In this document: positions 10,182 through 17,875 of the stretch, one piece after another
Numbering within the stretch: the first letter of the stretch is position 1
Layout: every line of letters begins with the position of its first letter
NCBI GenBank assembly: GCA_036260415.1
Contig: DASZZX010000363.1
Coordinates: 1-27,304, forward strand
Direction: 5' to 3'
DNA: 27,304 bases
Source of the DNA: DASZZX01 sp036260415
GTDB taxonomy: Bacteria > Actinomycetota > Nitriliruptoria > Nitriliruptorales > JAHWKO01
Translations under genes and position numbers: made by a program
Notes under the pieces: model-generated
Told to the model about the DNA's origin: nothing
Seen by the model: the letters and a program-made list of their open reading frames with translations, nothing else
Databases searched by the model: none

Positions 10182-10613
10182 TCAGATCGTGGGTGCGCTC
10201 GGCGGTGGCTCGAGACCTTCCGCCCGCCGCGCGTCGGCGCGTCGAACAGCGACCTCTCGCATCATGGCACCGGACACCGCCACGTTGAGGGCCGTCGCCC
10301 GGACCTTCAAGGCGTCGTCAGCCGAGTGCGACCGGACGTCCGCAGCGGACGCCGCGCGCTCGACGCCGACGGTGGGACGGACGCTCCTGCCGCGGCCTGC
10401 TCCGCCTCCGGGGCCATCTCCCGTGACGCGGCGTCCCGGCGGAGCGCTGGCGGCCACGGCCACGACGGTGCCCAGGTACTGGACGGTCGGGACCGCCCAC
10501 GCCAGCCCAACGCCACCGGCCAAGGCCAGCCGGCGCAGTGCTCGTCGGCGGTCGATGATGGCCCGGTCACCGAGGTCCGGCCGGCCGTCAACCGGAGGGT
10601 TCGAAACGTCCAC
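10182..10613 (-). CDS. Small protein with Tat-like N-terminal signal, function unknown
   Basis: A 143-residue frame starting with GTG. Residues about 22-28 (RRRALRR) are followed by a hydrophobic stretch LALAGGVGLAWAVPTVQYLG, giving a twin-arginine-type signal or N-terminal anchor. The remainder is Ala/Arg/Pro-rich and has no motif I recognise. Short proteins with this RRRALRRxAxxGGVxWAxPxVQ pattern sit beside exopolysaccharide genes in actinobacteria, from general recollection rather than a search. It follows the phosphoglycosyl transferase on the same strand after 113 bp and could be in its operon. The ribosome site before the GTG is weak. The opposite-strand frame lacks any recognisable motif. 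It is less certain than the neighbours. Confidence 0.5.
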   Translation of the reverse strand: MDVSNPPVDGRPDLGDRAIIDRRRALRRLALAGGVGLAWAVPTVQYLGTVVAVAASAPPGRRVTGDGPGGGAGRGRSVRPTVGVERAASAADVRSHSADDALKVRATALNVAVSGAMMREVAVRRADARRAEGLEPPPSAPTI

Positions 10614-10625
10614 CTCAGGATCTCA

Positions 10626-10641
10626 CCACCCCGCGGGGTGG
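10626..10641. promoter_or_regulatory. 16-bp perfect palindrome
   Basis: CCACCCCGCGGGGTGG is fully self-complementary and lies 12 bases upstream of the GTG of the small Tat-like gene, in the gap after the phosphoglycosyl transferase stop. It could be an operator, or a 6-bp hairpin with a CGCG loop near the ribosome site that tunes translation or ends the upstream transcript. Confidence 0.4.
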
Positions 10642-10726
10642 CGACGGCAGGGGCGAACGTCCCTCCTCGGACGGGCGCTCGTTCGGGTGCGCAGCAGCGC
10701 CGTCACGTCGTCGCGTTGGCGGGTGA

Positions 10727-11494
10727 TCAGTACGCCCCCCGGCACGACAGCACCGCCGGGATCGTGCGGACCAGCAGGACGACATCCCGCCACAACGACC
10801 ATGTCTCGATGTAGGCGAGGTCCATCTCCATCCACGTGTCGAAGTCCACGTCGGAGCGTCCGCTGACCTGCCAGATGCACGTGACGCCAGGTCGGACGAG
10901 CAGCCGCTGACGCTCCCGGTGGCCGTAGGTCTCGACCTCTTCGGGGGTCGCGGGGCGCGGACCGACCAAGCTCATCTCGCCGCGCAGGACGTTCACGAGT
11001 TGCGGGAGCTCGTCGAGGCTGAACTTGCGCAACATTCGTCCGACACGAGTGATGCGCGGATCGTTGCGGATCTTGAACACCGGCCCCGTGCACTCGTTGA
11101 GCACCGCGACCTCCGCTCTCCGCGCCTCGGCGTCGGCGTACATCGAGCGGAACTTCAGCAGCTCGAACGTCCTGCCGTGGTAGCCGACGCGGCGCTGCCG
11201 GTACAGCAGTGGACCCCGGGAGCTGACCTTCACGGTCAGGGCGATGGCGAGCAGCAGCGGCGTCAGCACCACCAGAAGGACGAGACTGCCCACCACGTCG
11301 ATGAGTCGCTTCGTCGCGGCCGCCCACCCACCGGCGAGCGCCAGGCCGCCGAACTGCGGCGGGTCCGCGAGCACGATGGTCGAGTCCGGACCACGCGGGT
11401 CCAGCGTGACACTGGGGACAGCGGCCGCGCCGTAGCGCATCGGAGCCGCGGCAGGCTGCAGCATCGCATGCGATGCGTTGTCCGTCGGTGGCAC
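10727..11494 (-). CDS. Initiating phosphoglycosyl transferase (bacterial sugar transferase family)
   Basis: A 255-residue monotopic membrane enzyme of the Bac_transf (PF02397) family, which moves a sugar-1-phosphate onto undecaprenyl phosphate to begin a repeat unit. After a variable N-terminus of about 60 residues comes KRLIDVVGSLVLLVVLTPLL, the re-entrant membrane helix. LYRQRRVGYHGRTFELLKFRSM, the catalytic Asp-Glu in FSLDELPQ, SLVGPRP and RPGVTCIWQVSGRS follow, all hallmarks of the family. It lacks the N-terminal multi-spanning and CoA-binding-like part of WcaJ-type relatives, so it is the short catalytic form. The GTG at 11494 was chosen for its GAGGAGG site 7 bases upstream; the open frame runs further but overlaps the divergent GT2 gene. 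The first sugar is unknown. Confidence 0.92.
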   Translation of the reverse strand: MPPTDNASHAMLQPAAAPMRYGAAAVPSVTLDPRGPDSTIVLADPPQFGGLALAGGWAAATKRLIDVVGSLVLLVVLTPLLLAIALTVKVSSRGPLLYRQRRVGYHGRTFELLKFRSMYADAEARRAEVAVLNECTGPVFKIRNDPRITRVGRMLRKFSLDELPQLVNVLRGEMSLVGPRPATPEEVETYGHRERQRLLVRPGVTCIWQVSGRSDVDFDTWMEMDLAYIETWSLWRDVVLLVRTIPAVLSCRGAY

Positions 11495-11501
11495 GCACAA
11501 A

Positions 11502-11508
11502 CCTCCTC
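11502..11508 (-). promoter_or_regulatory. Ribosome binding site deciding the GTG start at 11494
   Basis: GAGGAGG on the minus strand lies 7 bases before the GTG. It argues against both the longer frame and the later ATG at 11464. Confidence 0.75.
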
Positions 11509-11641
11509 GTCCCGACCAACCGCCGCGGGGCAAGTGCTGCCGGTCAGCCATGCCACCGCAGTAGAACGCCTCGCCATCCGCTCGTTGTAGAGGCACGTGT
11601 CCCGACATGAGGAGGGGAACATCGCCCGCCCCCGACCGCGT

Positions 11642-11655
11642 GTGACAGGTGTCAC
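11642..11655. promoter_or_regulatory. Palindromic operator candidate GTGACAGGTGTCAC
   Basis: The element is a perfect 6-2-6 dyad (GTGACA-GG-TGTCAC) in the 289-bp region between the leftward phosphoglycosyl transferase and the rightward glycosyltransferase run. Its core GACAGGTGTC is identical to the right-hand site at 22320-22333. The position suits a repressor or activator controlling both directions. No other gene or RNA is visible in this intergenic region. Confidence 0.55.
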
Positions 11656-11783
11656 TTCCGCCGACGGAGGTGCTACGGGACGCTCGATCGACCCCGACCC
11701 GCGTCGGTCGTGGCGCTCGACCCCGGCTGCCGGGGCGGTCGCGACCGCGACGGCTCGTCGCCACCCGTGCGGAGGGAACGGAG

Positions 11784-12665
11784 ATGCCACCGATCGCGTC
11801 GGTTGTCATCCCCGCGCACGACGAGGAGGCCGTGGTGGGTCGCTGCCTCGACGCGCTCCTGACCGGTGCGGATCCGAGCGAGCTGGACATCGTGGTCGCC
11901 TGCAATGGCTGCACCGACCGCACAGCCGAGGTGGCGGAGACCTACCACGGCGTCCGTGTGCTCAGCATCGAGCCGGCGTCGAAGATCGCCGCACTGAACG
12001 CCGGTGACCGGGCCGCTCGCGCCTACCCGCGCATCTACCTCGACGCCGACGCGGAGCTGACAGGTGAAGACGCACGTGCGCTGGCAGTCGCGCTGACGGA
12101 CGGCGACTGCCTCGCCGCCGCACCGCGGCGAACGATGGTGTTGGACGACCGGTCCGTCGCGGTGCGCCTGTACTACCGCTTCTCACAGCGGCTGCCCGTG
12201 TTCGAGGAGGGGTTCATCGGCTCCGGCGCCTACGCGCTATCGGAGCGGGGAAGGGCTCGATGGGGCGCGTGGCCGGACGTGGTCGCCGACGACCTTCTGG
12301 TGCTGCGCTCGTTCGACCCCCACGAGCGTAGGACGGTCTGGGACGCACGGGTCGTCGTGCACCCGCCCAAGCGGTTCCGTCAGCTCCTTCGTCGCGGCGT
12401 GCGGGTCGTGCGAGCCAACCGCGAACTCGGGCGGGTGGCATCGCCGCGCCTCCCCGCGCCCCCTTCGGGTTTCCGCGTCGCGGCGGCAGCCGCGTTGTGC
12501 GACCCGCGACGCTGGCCCGATCTCGTGGTGTTCGTCTCCGCACAGCTGCTGATGCGACTGGGCGCGGCGATCACCTCCGACGGGGTGCGCTGGAACCAGG
12601 ACCGCAGCGCCCGGGCGCCGGCGGGCCGCGTCGCGCGCCCCGAGCGTGGCGCGAGGGCGCGATGA
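11784..12665 (+). CDS. Glycosyltransferase family 2
   Basis: A 293-residue GT-A enzyme. It opens MPPIASVVIPAHDEE and has ACNGCTDRT at about residues 39-47 and the metal-binding DAD at 87-89, all standard GT2 features. GSGAYALSERGR and DVVADDLLVLRSF give the acceptor-side acidic motif. The C-terminus has a hydrophobic patch (DLVVFVSAQLLMRLG) that may touch the membrane. The ATG at 11784 has GGAGGG 7 bases upstream; the frame upstream of it is not coding-like. Its TGA overlaps the next start as ATGA (12662-12665), so it leads a coupled operon of five genes on the plus strand. Sugar specificity is not deducible. Confidence 0.9.
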   Translation: MPPIASVVIPAHDEEAVVGRCLDALLTGADPSELDIVVACNGCTDRTAEVAETYHGVRVLSIEPASKIAALNAGDRAARAYPRIYLDADAELTGEDARALAVALTDGDCLAAAPRRTMVLDDRSVAVRLYYRFSQRLPVFEEGFIGSGAYALSERGRARWGAWPDVVADDLLVLRSFDPHERRTVWDARVVVHPPKRFRQLLRRGVRVVRANRELGRVASPRLPAPPSGFRVAAAAALCDPRRWPDLVVFVSAQLLMRLGAAITSDGVRWNQDRSARAPAGRVARPERGARAR

Positions 12666-13483
12666 TCACGGTGTGCGTGACCCACTACCGGCACCCGGCC
12701 GCATTGTGGAAGTGCCTCGAGTCGGTCGAGAGCACGCTCTTCGACACGGCCCACGAGCTGATCGTCGCCGACTCGGAGGCGCAGCCAGGGATCGGCGGCC
12801 AGCTCCACGAACGCTTCCCGCAGGTGGACTACCTGCCGTTCGAGCGCAACGTAGGCTTCGCCCGCCTGGTCAACGCCGGGCTCCGGCGGGCGGTCGGCGA
12901 CCCCGTCCTCATCCTGAACGGCGACACCGTCCTCGAGCCGCACTGCGTCGAGCGTCTGCGTCAGGCGCTCGACGTCGACCCGTCCCTCGCCCTGGTGGGC
13001 CCGACGATCGTCAACCCGGACGGCACCCTGCAGCACTCCGCGTTCCGCTTCCACCGGCCGTTCACGCTGCTCGCGCGACGCACGAAGCTCGGCCGGACCC
13101 CTGCGGGGATGCGTGAGATCGGCCGGTTCCGTATGGACGACGTGCTGACCCGTCCCGCACCGGGAGAGCGGCTGGTGCCCGCCGACTGGGTGGCCGGGGC
13201 GGCCTGGATGGTGCGGCGCGAAGCCGTGGAGGCGGTCGGCCCGCTGGACGAGGGCTACTTCCTCTACTTCGAGGACGTGGACTGGTGCCGACGCTTCTGG
13301 GAGGCGGGGTGGCGGGTCGCCGCGTGTCGGGACGCGACGGTGACGCACCTGCACGGCCGTGCGAGCCGCGCCCACGGCGGTCTCAGGGACGTGTTCACCA
13401 ACCGGTACACCCGCGTGCACGTCCGCTCGGCGATCCGCTACTTCGCCAAGTTCGGTCCACGCGTCCCCCGCTACGGCAGCTGA
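12662..13483 (+). CDS. Glycosyltransferase family 2, rhamnosyltransferase-like
   Basis: A 273-residue enzyme resembling WbbL/rhamnosyltransferase-type GT2 proteins. It has MITVCVTHYRHP, then FERNVGFARLVNAGLRRA, LILNGDTVLEP as the DXD-equivalent at about residues 84-93, VPADWVAGAAWMVRREA, and FLYFEDVDWCRRFWEAGW as the acceptor/catalytic-base region typical of the group. The start is fixed by the ATGA overlap with the upstream glycosyltransferase. It is expected to add a sugar, possibly rhamnose, to the lipid-linked intermediate. The rhamnose assignment rests only on overall family resemblance. Confidence 0.9.
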   Translation: MITVCVTHYRHPAALWKCLESVESTLFDTAHELIVADSEAQPGIGGQLHERFPQVDYLPFERNVGFARLVNAGLRRAVGDPVLILNGDTVLEPHCVERLRQALDVDPSLALVGPTIVNPDGTLQHSAFRFHRPFTLLARRTKLGRTPAGMREIGRFRMDDVLTRPAPGERLVPADWVAGAAWMVRREAVEAVGPLDEGYFLYFEDVDWCRRFWEAGWRVAACRDATVTHLHGRASRAHGGLRDVFTNRYTRVHVRSAIRYFAKFGPRVPRYGS

Positions 13484-13484
13484 C

Positions 13485-14468
13485 TTGGAAGCACAGCGCC
13501 CTCTGTTGGCCTGCTCGGGTGGCGGGCACCTCAAGCAGCTGTTGCAGCTGCTGCCGCGGATGTCGGGCCTGCGGCAGGACGCCGTCTGGATGACGTTCGA
13601 TACCGGCCTCAGTCGCGGCGTGCTGGCCGACGCTGGTGCTCGCGGACAGCGTGTCGTGCTGGTCCCGTACGCGGCACCGCGCGACGTCCCGGCTCTGTTG
13701 AGGATCGCCGCGACCGCACGCAAGGTTCTGGACGAGGAACCCGTCGACGTCGCTGTGAGCACCGGTGCCGGCATCGCCCTCGCGGTCCTGCCGCTCGCGA
13801 GCCGCCGAGGGATCCCCGCCCACTACATCGAGAGCGCGACGCGGATCCAGGGCCCGTCGCTCACCGGACGGACGATCCGTTGGTCGCCGGGCGTGCACCT
13901 GTACACCCAGCAGCGAGCCTGGGTCCGCCGGCCGTGGCGTTACGCGGGCTCGGTGTTCGACGGCTTCGAACGCTCCCGTCGGAACGGTGAGCAACGTCCC
14001 ATCCGGCGTGCCGTAGTCACCGTCGGAACGACCGAGTCGTACGGCTTCCGCCGGCTGATCGAGCGTGTCCGCCAGCTGCTGCCCGCGGACGCGGAGGTCC
14101 TGTGGCAGACGGGTGCGACCGACACGAGCGGGCTGGGGATCGACGGCCGGCCGGTCGTCCCGGCCGAGGAGCTGCACGCGGCGATCGCCGAGTCGGACGT
14201 GGTGATCGCACATGCCGGGACCGGCATCGCGCTGACGGCCTTCGAGCTAGGCAGGTGCCCCGTGCTGGTACCGCGCGAACGCGCCTTCGACGAGCACGTG
14301 GACGACCACCAGGTCCACACGGCCACGATGCTGGCAGCACGCGGTCTGGCGGTCACCGCCAGAGCCGACCAGCTCGGCGAGCATCACCTCGCGGACGCGG
14401 CAGCGTCCGCCATCCGCCTCGTTTCCTCGCCGCCGCCGTTCCGCCTCTCGTCGGGAGCACGCCAGTGA
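13485..14468 (+). CDS. Fused Alg14/Alg13-type (PssD-PssE) glycosyltransferase
   Basis: A 327-residue GT-B protein. The N-terminal half resembles Alg14/PssD (CSGGGHLKQLLQL at residues 10-22, DVAVSTGAGIALAVLPLASR, IESATRIQGPSLTGR). The C-terminal half, from about residue 173, resembles Alg13/PssE and the GT28 C-terminal domain (VTVGTTESYGFRRLIE, then SDVVIAHAGTGIALTAFELG and RERAFDEHVDDHQ). In many bacteria these halves are separate proteins, the first membrane-recruiting and the second catalytic; here they are one chain in the order 14-13. The TTG at 13485 is used because it starts one base after the upstream stop, but no good ribosome site is seen and TTG at 13506 is also possible. The stop overlaps the next gene as GTGA. 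Confidence 0.85.
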   Translation: MEAQRPLLACSGGGHLKQLLQLLPRMSGLRQDAVWMTFDTGLSRGVLADAGARGQRVVLVPYAAPRDVPALLRIAATARKVLDEEPVDVAVSTGAGIALAVLPLASRRGIPAHYIESATRIQGPSLTGRTIRWSPGVHLYTQQRAWVRRPWRYAGSVFDGFERSRRNGEQRPIRRAVVTVGTTESYGFRRLIERVRQLLPADAEVLWQTGATDTSGLGIDGRPVVPAEELHAAIAESDVVIAHAGTGIALTAFELGRCPVLVPRERAFDEHVDDHQVHTATMLAARGLAVTARADQLGEHHLADAAASAIRLVSSPPPFRLSSGARQ

Positions 14469-16342
14469 AGTGCTTCGTGGCCCTGTCCTCCGACGGCCGC
14501 GGTCGTGGGCCGGAGCTGGCGGTCGTGCGTGATGCCGTCGCACGTCTCGCGGGATCGGCGACCACCGTCGTCGACCGCCCGGACGGTGGTCGCGTCATCG
14601 TCGGGGGCCTGCAGCCAGTTGCGCCGGTCGAGGGCGGTGGACGGTTCTGTGTGCTCCTCAGCCGTACGGTGCAGACGCTGGCCGGTACCAACTTGGACGG
14701 GGCGTCTCTCGCCGCGCGTCTGGGGGCAGGGGACAGCCAGCTCCTCGCCGAGATGGCGCCACCGTTCGCCGCCTGTTGGCGGAGCGAGCCGGACGGTCCG
14801 GTCCTCGCCGCCACCGACAGGTACGGGCTACGACATCTCTACGTGGTGCAGCGACCCGGGTGGGCCGCGGCCTCCTCGTCCAGCCTGCTGCTGGCCGCCC
14901 TGCTCGGCGAGGGCATCGACCAGGAGGCGTTGGCGGCCCGCGCGCTCGTCGGGTCGTTCCTGGGCACGCAGACCCCGTTCCGCGGGGTCAGCAAGCTGGC
15001 CGCGGGCACGTTCGCGCGACTCGCCGGCGGCCGCGTGGAGTGCCGCGCCTACGTGTCGGACCCGAGTCTCGAGCCGTTCCCCGACCGCGGCACCGCGGTG
15101 GCGGCGGGCAAGGAGGCGGTGACCACGGCGGTCCGCTCCTGCCTGCGGGCACATCCGCGACCGGTGATCGAGCTCAGCGGCGGCCTGGACAGCCGCCTGG
15201 TCCTGGCCGCCGTCCCGCCAGACGCTCGGCGGGAGCTCCATGCCGTCACGATCGGCACGGTCGACAGCGACGACCTCCGCGTCGCTCGGTCGATCGCCGC
15301 CAGCGACGGCATCGAGCACCAGTTCGTCGACCTGACCGCGCTCGGGGAGCTCTCCCCCGAGCAGGCGCTGGCGACCGTGTGGTACGCGTCGCGTCGCAGG
15401 GATCATTCCGGCAACGCCGTCGCGCTGGCCGTCCTTGACTGGGTCGAGTCCCACATCGAACAGCGAGCGCGGCTGACCGGCCAGAACGGTGAGTTCGCCC
15501 GTGGCTTCTACTACGCCGGTCAACGTGCCAGTGCCAGAACCTCCGCCGGGGCGGTTCGGTCACTGGCGGGCTGGCGACTGTTCAGCAACGACCGTGTCGA
15601 CCCGGCCATCTTCGCTCCGGGCTACCTCGACGACGCACGCGCGACCACGGTGCGAGTGTTGCAGCGGATCTTCGCGGAGCTCGGCACGGAGTGGCTCGCG
15701 GCCACGGACGAGTACTACCTGCAACAGCGCATGCAACGCTGGGTCGGGATCCAGTACTCGGCCGCCTGCCTCGACCGACCGCTGCAGTCACCCTTCTTCC
15801 ACGCCGTCTACGTCGAGTGGGCACGCCGCTGCTCACCCGCGATGAAGCGCGGGTCGCGGATCTTCTGCCAGGTGATGCAGCAGGTCGACCCGGCCCTCGC
15901 CGCGCTGCCCCTGGACAACGGAGTGCGGCCCACGGCCGTCGGGCGCGGGGGCCCGGCGGTCAGGGTGGCGGCCGGCCGGAGGACGGCCAGCAAGGCCATC
16001 GCCAAGGTACGCCAGCGGCTGCGCGGCGACGACAAGCCGCCGGTGGGAGGTCCCGTGCTCGCCGGTCTCGTCGCCCAGGCGTGGTCCCGCCAGGACGACC
16101 CGCTGAGCCGGGTCGCGTCCCTGGAGTTCGTCGATGCCGCGACCGTTCGCGCCATCGCCCGTGGCCAGCGCGCAGCGAACCCGGCGTCGATCGGGTTCCT
16201 GCTCGACCTCGACGGGATGCTGCGCACGGCCGACGTGGGACCGGGTATGGGACAACTGACCCCCGTCGACCCGACCGCGTCCCGGGTAGCCTCGGCGCGG
16301 CCGATCCACCCTCCGGAGGGCGCAGCCCGGACGGCGCGGTGA
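14465..16342 (+). CDS. Asparagine-synthase-like protein lacking the catalytic N-terminal Cys
   Basis: A 625-residue protein with the two-domain layout of asparagine synthetases. The GTG start overlaps the upstream stop as GTGA. The N-terminus reads (V/M)KCFVALSS rather than MCGI, so the Ntn glutaminase nucleophile is missing at position 2 and the glutaminase domain is probably inactive or structural. The synthetase domain keeps the ATP-binding PP-loop SGGLDS at residues 238-243 and the later GQNGEFARGFYY block in place of the SGDGGDE motif. ATP-dependent adenylation of a carboxylate followed by amide formation, using ammonia or an amine, is the likely chemistry. It may act on a sugar or peptide substituent. 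Beta-lactam-synthetase-like or lasso-cyclase-like chemistry is a remote alternative with no supporting neighbours here. Confidence 0.82.
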   Translation: MKCFVALSSDGRGRGPELAVVRDAVARLAGSATTVVDRPDGGRVIVGGLQPVAPVEGGGRFCVLLSRTVQTLAGTNLDGASLAARLGAGDSQLLAEMAPPFAACWRSEPDGPVLAATDRYGLRHLYVVQRPGWAAASSSSLLLAALLGEGIDQEALAARALVGSFLGTQTPFRGVSKLAAGTFARLAGGRVECRAYVSDPSLEPFPDRGTAVAAGKEAVTTAVRSCLRAHPRPVIELSGGLDSRLVLAAVPPDARRELHAVTIGTVDSDDLRVARSIAASDGIEHQFVDLTALGELSPEQALATVWYASRRRDHSGNAVALAVLDWVESHIEQRARLTGQNGEFARGFYYAGQRASARTSAGAVRSLAGWRLFSNDRVDPAIFAPGYLDDARATTVRVLQRIFAELGTEWLAATDEYYLQQRMQRWVGIQYSAACLDRPLQSPFFHAVYVEWARRCSPAMKRGSRIFCQVMQQVDPALAALPLDNGVRPTAVGRGGPAVRVAAGRRTASKAIAKVRQRLRGDDKPPVGGPVLAGLVAQAWSRQDDPLSRVASLEFVDAATVRAIARGQRAANPASIGFLLDLDGMLRTADVGPGMGQLTPVDPTASRVASARPIHPPEGAARTAR

Positions 16343-16472
16343 TGGCCATCCTCGCCGGTGGGGTCCGGCCGTTGTGGTGCGCGTCGGTGTCACCCGGAAG
16401 GGATCGGCCCGTCACCAAGACGCGCCCGCTGGTGCGGCCGGTCGCCGTGCGACCACAGGACGAGCCGACGAC

Positions 16473-17831
16473 ATGAGCCTGGCCGAGGTGGAAGCCGCCC
16501 GCCGCCCGACCACCGTCGCCGCGGTGCCGAGCGTGGCGCGCCCGCGGTTGAGCGCGGAGGTGCTCCTCACCGTCTACCTCGGCTGCCTGTACCTCATCTC
16601 GGCGAAATGGGTGGTGGCGCCGTTCGGGGCGGTGGGCACGCCGGCCATCCTGGTGGGCCTCGTGGCCGCGACCGTCTGGCTCACCGGCCGGCTGCTGCCC
16701 GACGTCTTCCCGGCGCCTTCGGGGCACCCGGTGCGGACGGCAGTGCTGCTGCACGCCTGGATCATGGGCATCGGCTGGGTCGTCGCGCAGCTACGGCCGC
16801 TCACCGAGCTGGAGACGAACGGCGCGAACCGCGCGATGATCAGCCTCGTGGCCCTGTCCGGCGTGGCGCTGCTGACCGCCGACGGCGTGAGGGACCGTGC
16901 TCATCTCGACCGGCTCCTGCGCCGCCTGACCGTGCTCGCCGCCGTCATCTCCGCGATCGGCGTGGTCCAGTTCGCGACCGGATGGGACCTGGTGGCACGC
17001 GTCCCCATCCCGGGATTGCAGCTGGGCGGCGACATCAAGACCGTCGGCAGCCGCGGAAGCTTCAACCGGCCGTACGGCACCACCCAGCACCCCATCGAGC
17101 TGTCGGTCGTGCTCGCGATGTGCCTGCCGATCGCGCTGCACTACGCGCTGACGGAGGGCCGTCGGCGGCGTTCGAGGTGGGTCGTCACCGGGCTGATCGC
17201 GGCGGGCATCCCGCTGACCGTATCGCGGTCGGGTGTCGTCGCCGCAGCGGCGGCGCTGATCACGCTCGGCTTCGCGTGGCCCTGGCGCCGGCGGCTCCAA
17301 GCGATGGGCGCCACCGTCGGGTTCATCGCGCTGAACTGGATGTTCGTACCCGGGCTCATCGGCACGTTCCGCAAGCTCTTCCTGCAAACCGAGGACGACC
17401 CCAGCATCCAGGCCCGGCTCGCTCGCAGGCCGAAGGTGATGGAGCTGTTCGGGGAGTCCCCGTGGTTCGGCCGCGGCTACGGCACCTTCAGCGTGGACGA
17501 CTACTTCATCCTCGACAACCAGTACTACAAGAGCCTGATCGAGGGCGGCGTCGTCGGCATCCTCGCCATCGCCGCGCTGCTGCTCACCGGCATCGCGATC
17601 TGTGTGGCGCTGCGCCGGTCCATCGACCGGTCGTCGGCTCACCTGGCGCAGGCGTTGGCGGCCGCCCTGCTCGCGGTGGCGGTCAGCATCGCGACGTTCG
17701 ACGCGTTCTTCTACCGGCTGTTCACCGGAACGATGTTCTTCGTGCTGGGCTGCGCGGGAGCGCTGTGGCGGGTCGCGCCACGGCTCCGGGCTGGGCCGGG
17801 CGGGTCGGCAGGTTCGATGCCCACGCACTGA
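16473..17831 (+). CDS. Wzy/O-antigen-ligase-like polysaccharide polymerase
   Basis: A 452-residue integral membrane protein with about ten or more hydrophobic segments, such as LLTVYLGCLYLISAKWVV and AVISAIGVVQFATGW. The Wzy_C/O-antigen-ligase signature is seen in LTVSRSGVVAAAAALITLGF followed by a large outside loop. That loop ends in SPWFGRGYGTFSVDDYFILD and NQYYKSLIEGGVVGILAI, the typical pre-helix of these enzymes. It would polymerise undecaprenyl-linked repeats or ligate the chain at the outer face of the membrane. The ATG at 16473 is preferred, with an AGGACGAG-like site about 10 bases upstream; a GTG at 16374 is possible. It follows the asparagine-synthase-like gene after 130 bp that hold nothing recognisable. 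Confidence 0.87.
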   Translation: MSLAEVEAARRPTTVAAVPSVARPRLSAEVLLTVYLGCLYLISAKWVVAPFGAVGTPAILVGLVAATVWLTGRLLPDVFPAPSGHPVRTAVLLHAWIMGIGWVVAQLRPLTELETNGANRAMISLVALSGVALLTADGVRDRAHLDRLLRRLTVLAAVISAIGVVQFATGWDLVARVPIPGLQLGGDIKTVGSRGSFNRPYGTTQHPIELSVVLAMCLPIALHYALTEGRRRRSRWVVTGLIAAGIPLTVSRSGVVAAAAALITLGFAWPWRRRLQAMGATVGFIALNWMFVPGLIGTFRKLFLQTEDDPSIQARLARRPKVMELFGESPWFGRGYGTFSVDDYFILDNQYYKSLIEGGVVGILAIAALLLTGIAICVALRRSIDRSSAHLAQALAAALLAVAVSIATFDAFFYRLFTGTMFFVLGCAGALWRVAPRLRAGPGGSAGSMPTH

Positions 17832-17852
17832 GTCACTGTCGGCGCATCAGCA

Positions 17853-17874
17853 GCTCCGCGTGCTCTTCCGGAGC
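17853..17874. terminator. Weak hairpin between convergent stops
   Basis: GCTCCG pairs with CGGAGC across a 10-base loop in the 44-bp gap between the polymerase gene and the convergent FrhB-like gene. It is the only stem seen there. Confidence 0.3.
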
Positions 17875-17875
17875 C

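Noticed and set aside
11495..11923. N-terminal extension of the phosphoglycosyl transferase
   Set aside because: It would overlap the divergent GT2 gene, lacks domain content, and is contradicted by the strong GAGGAGG site before the GTG at 11494.
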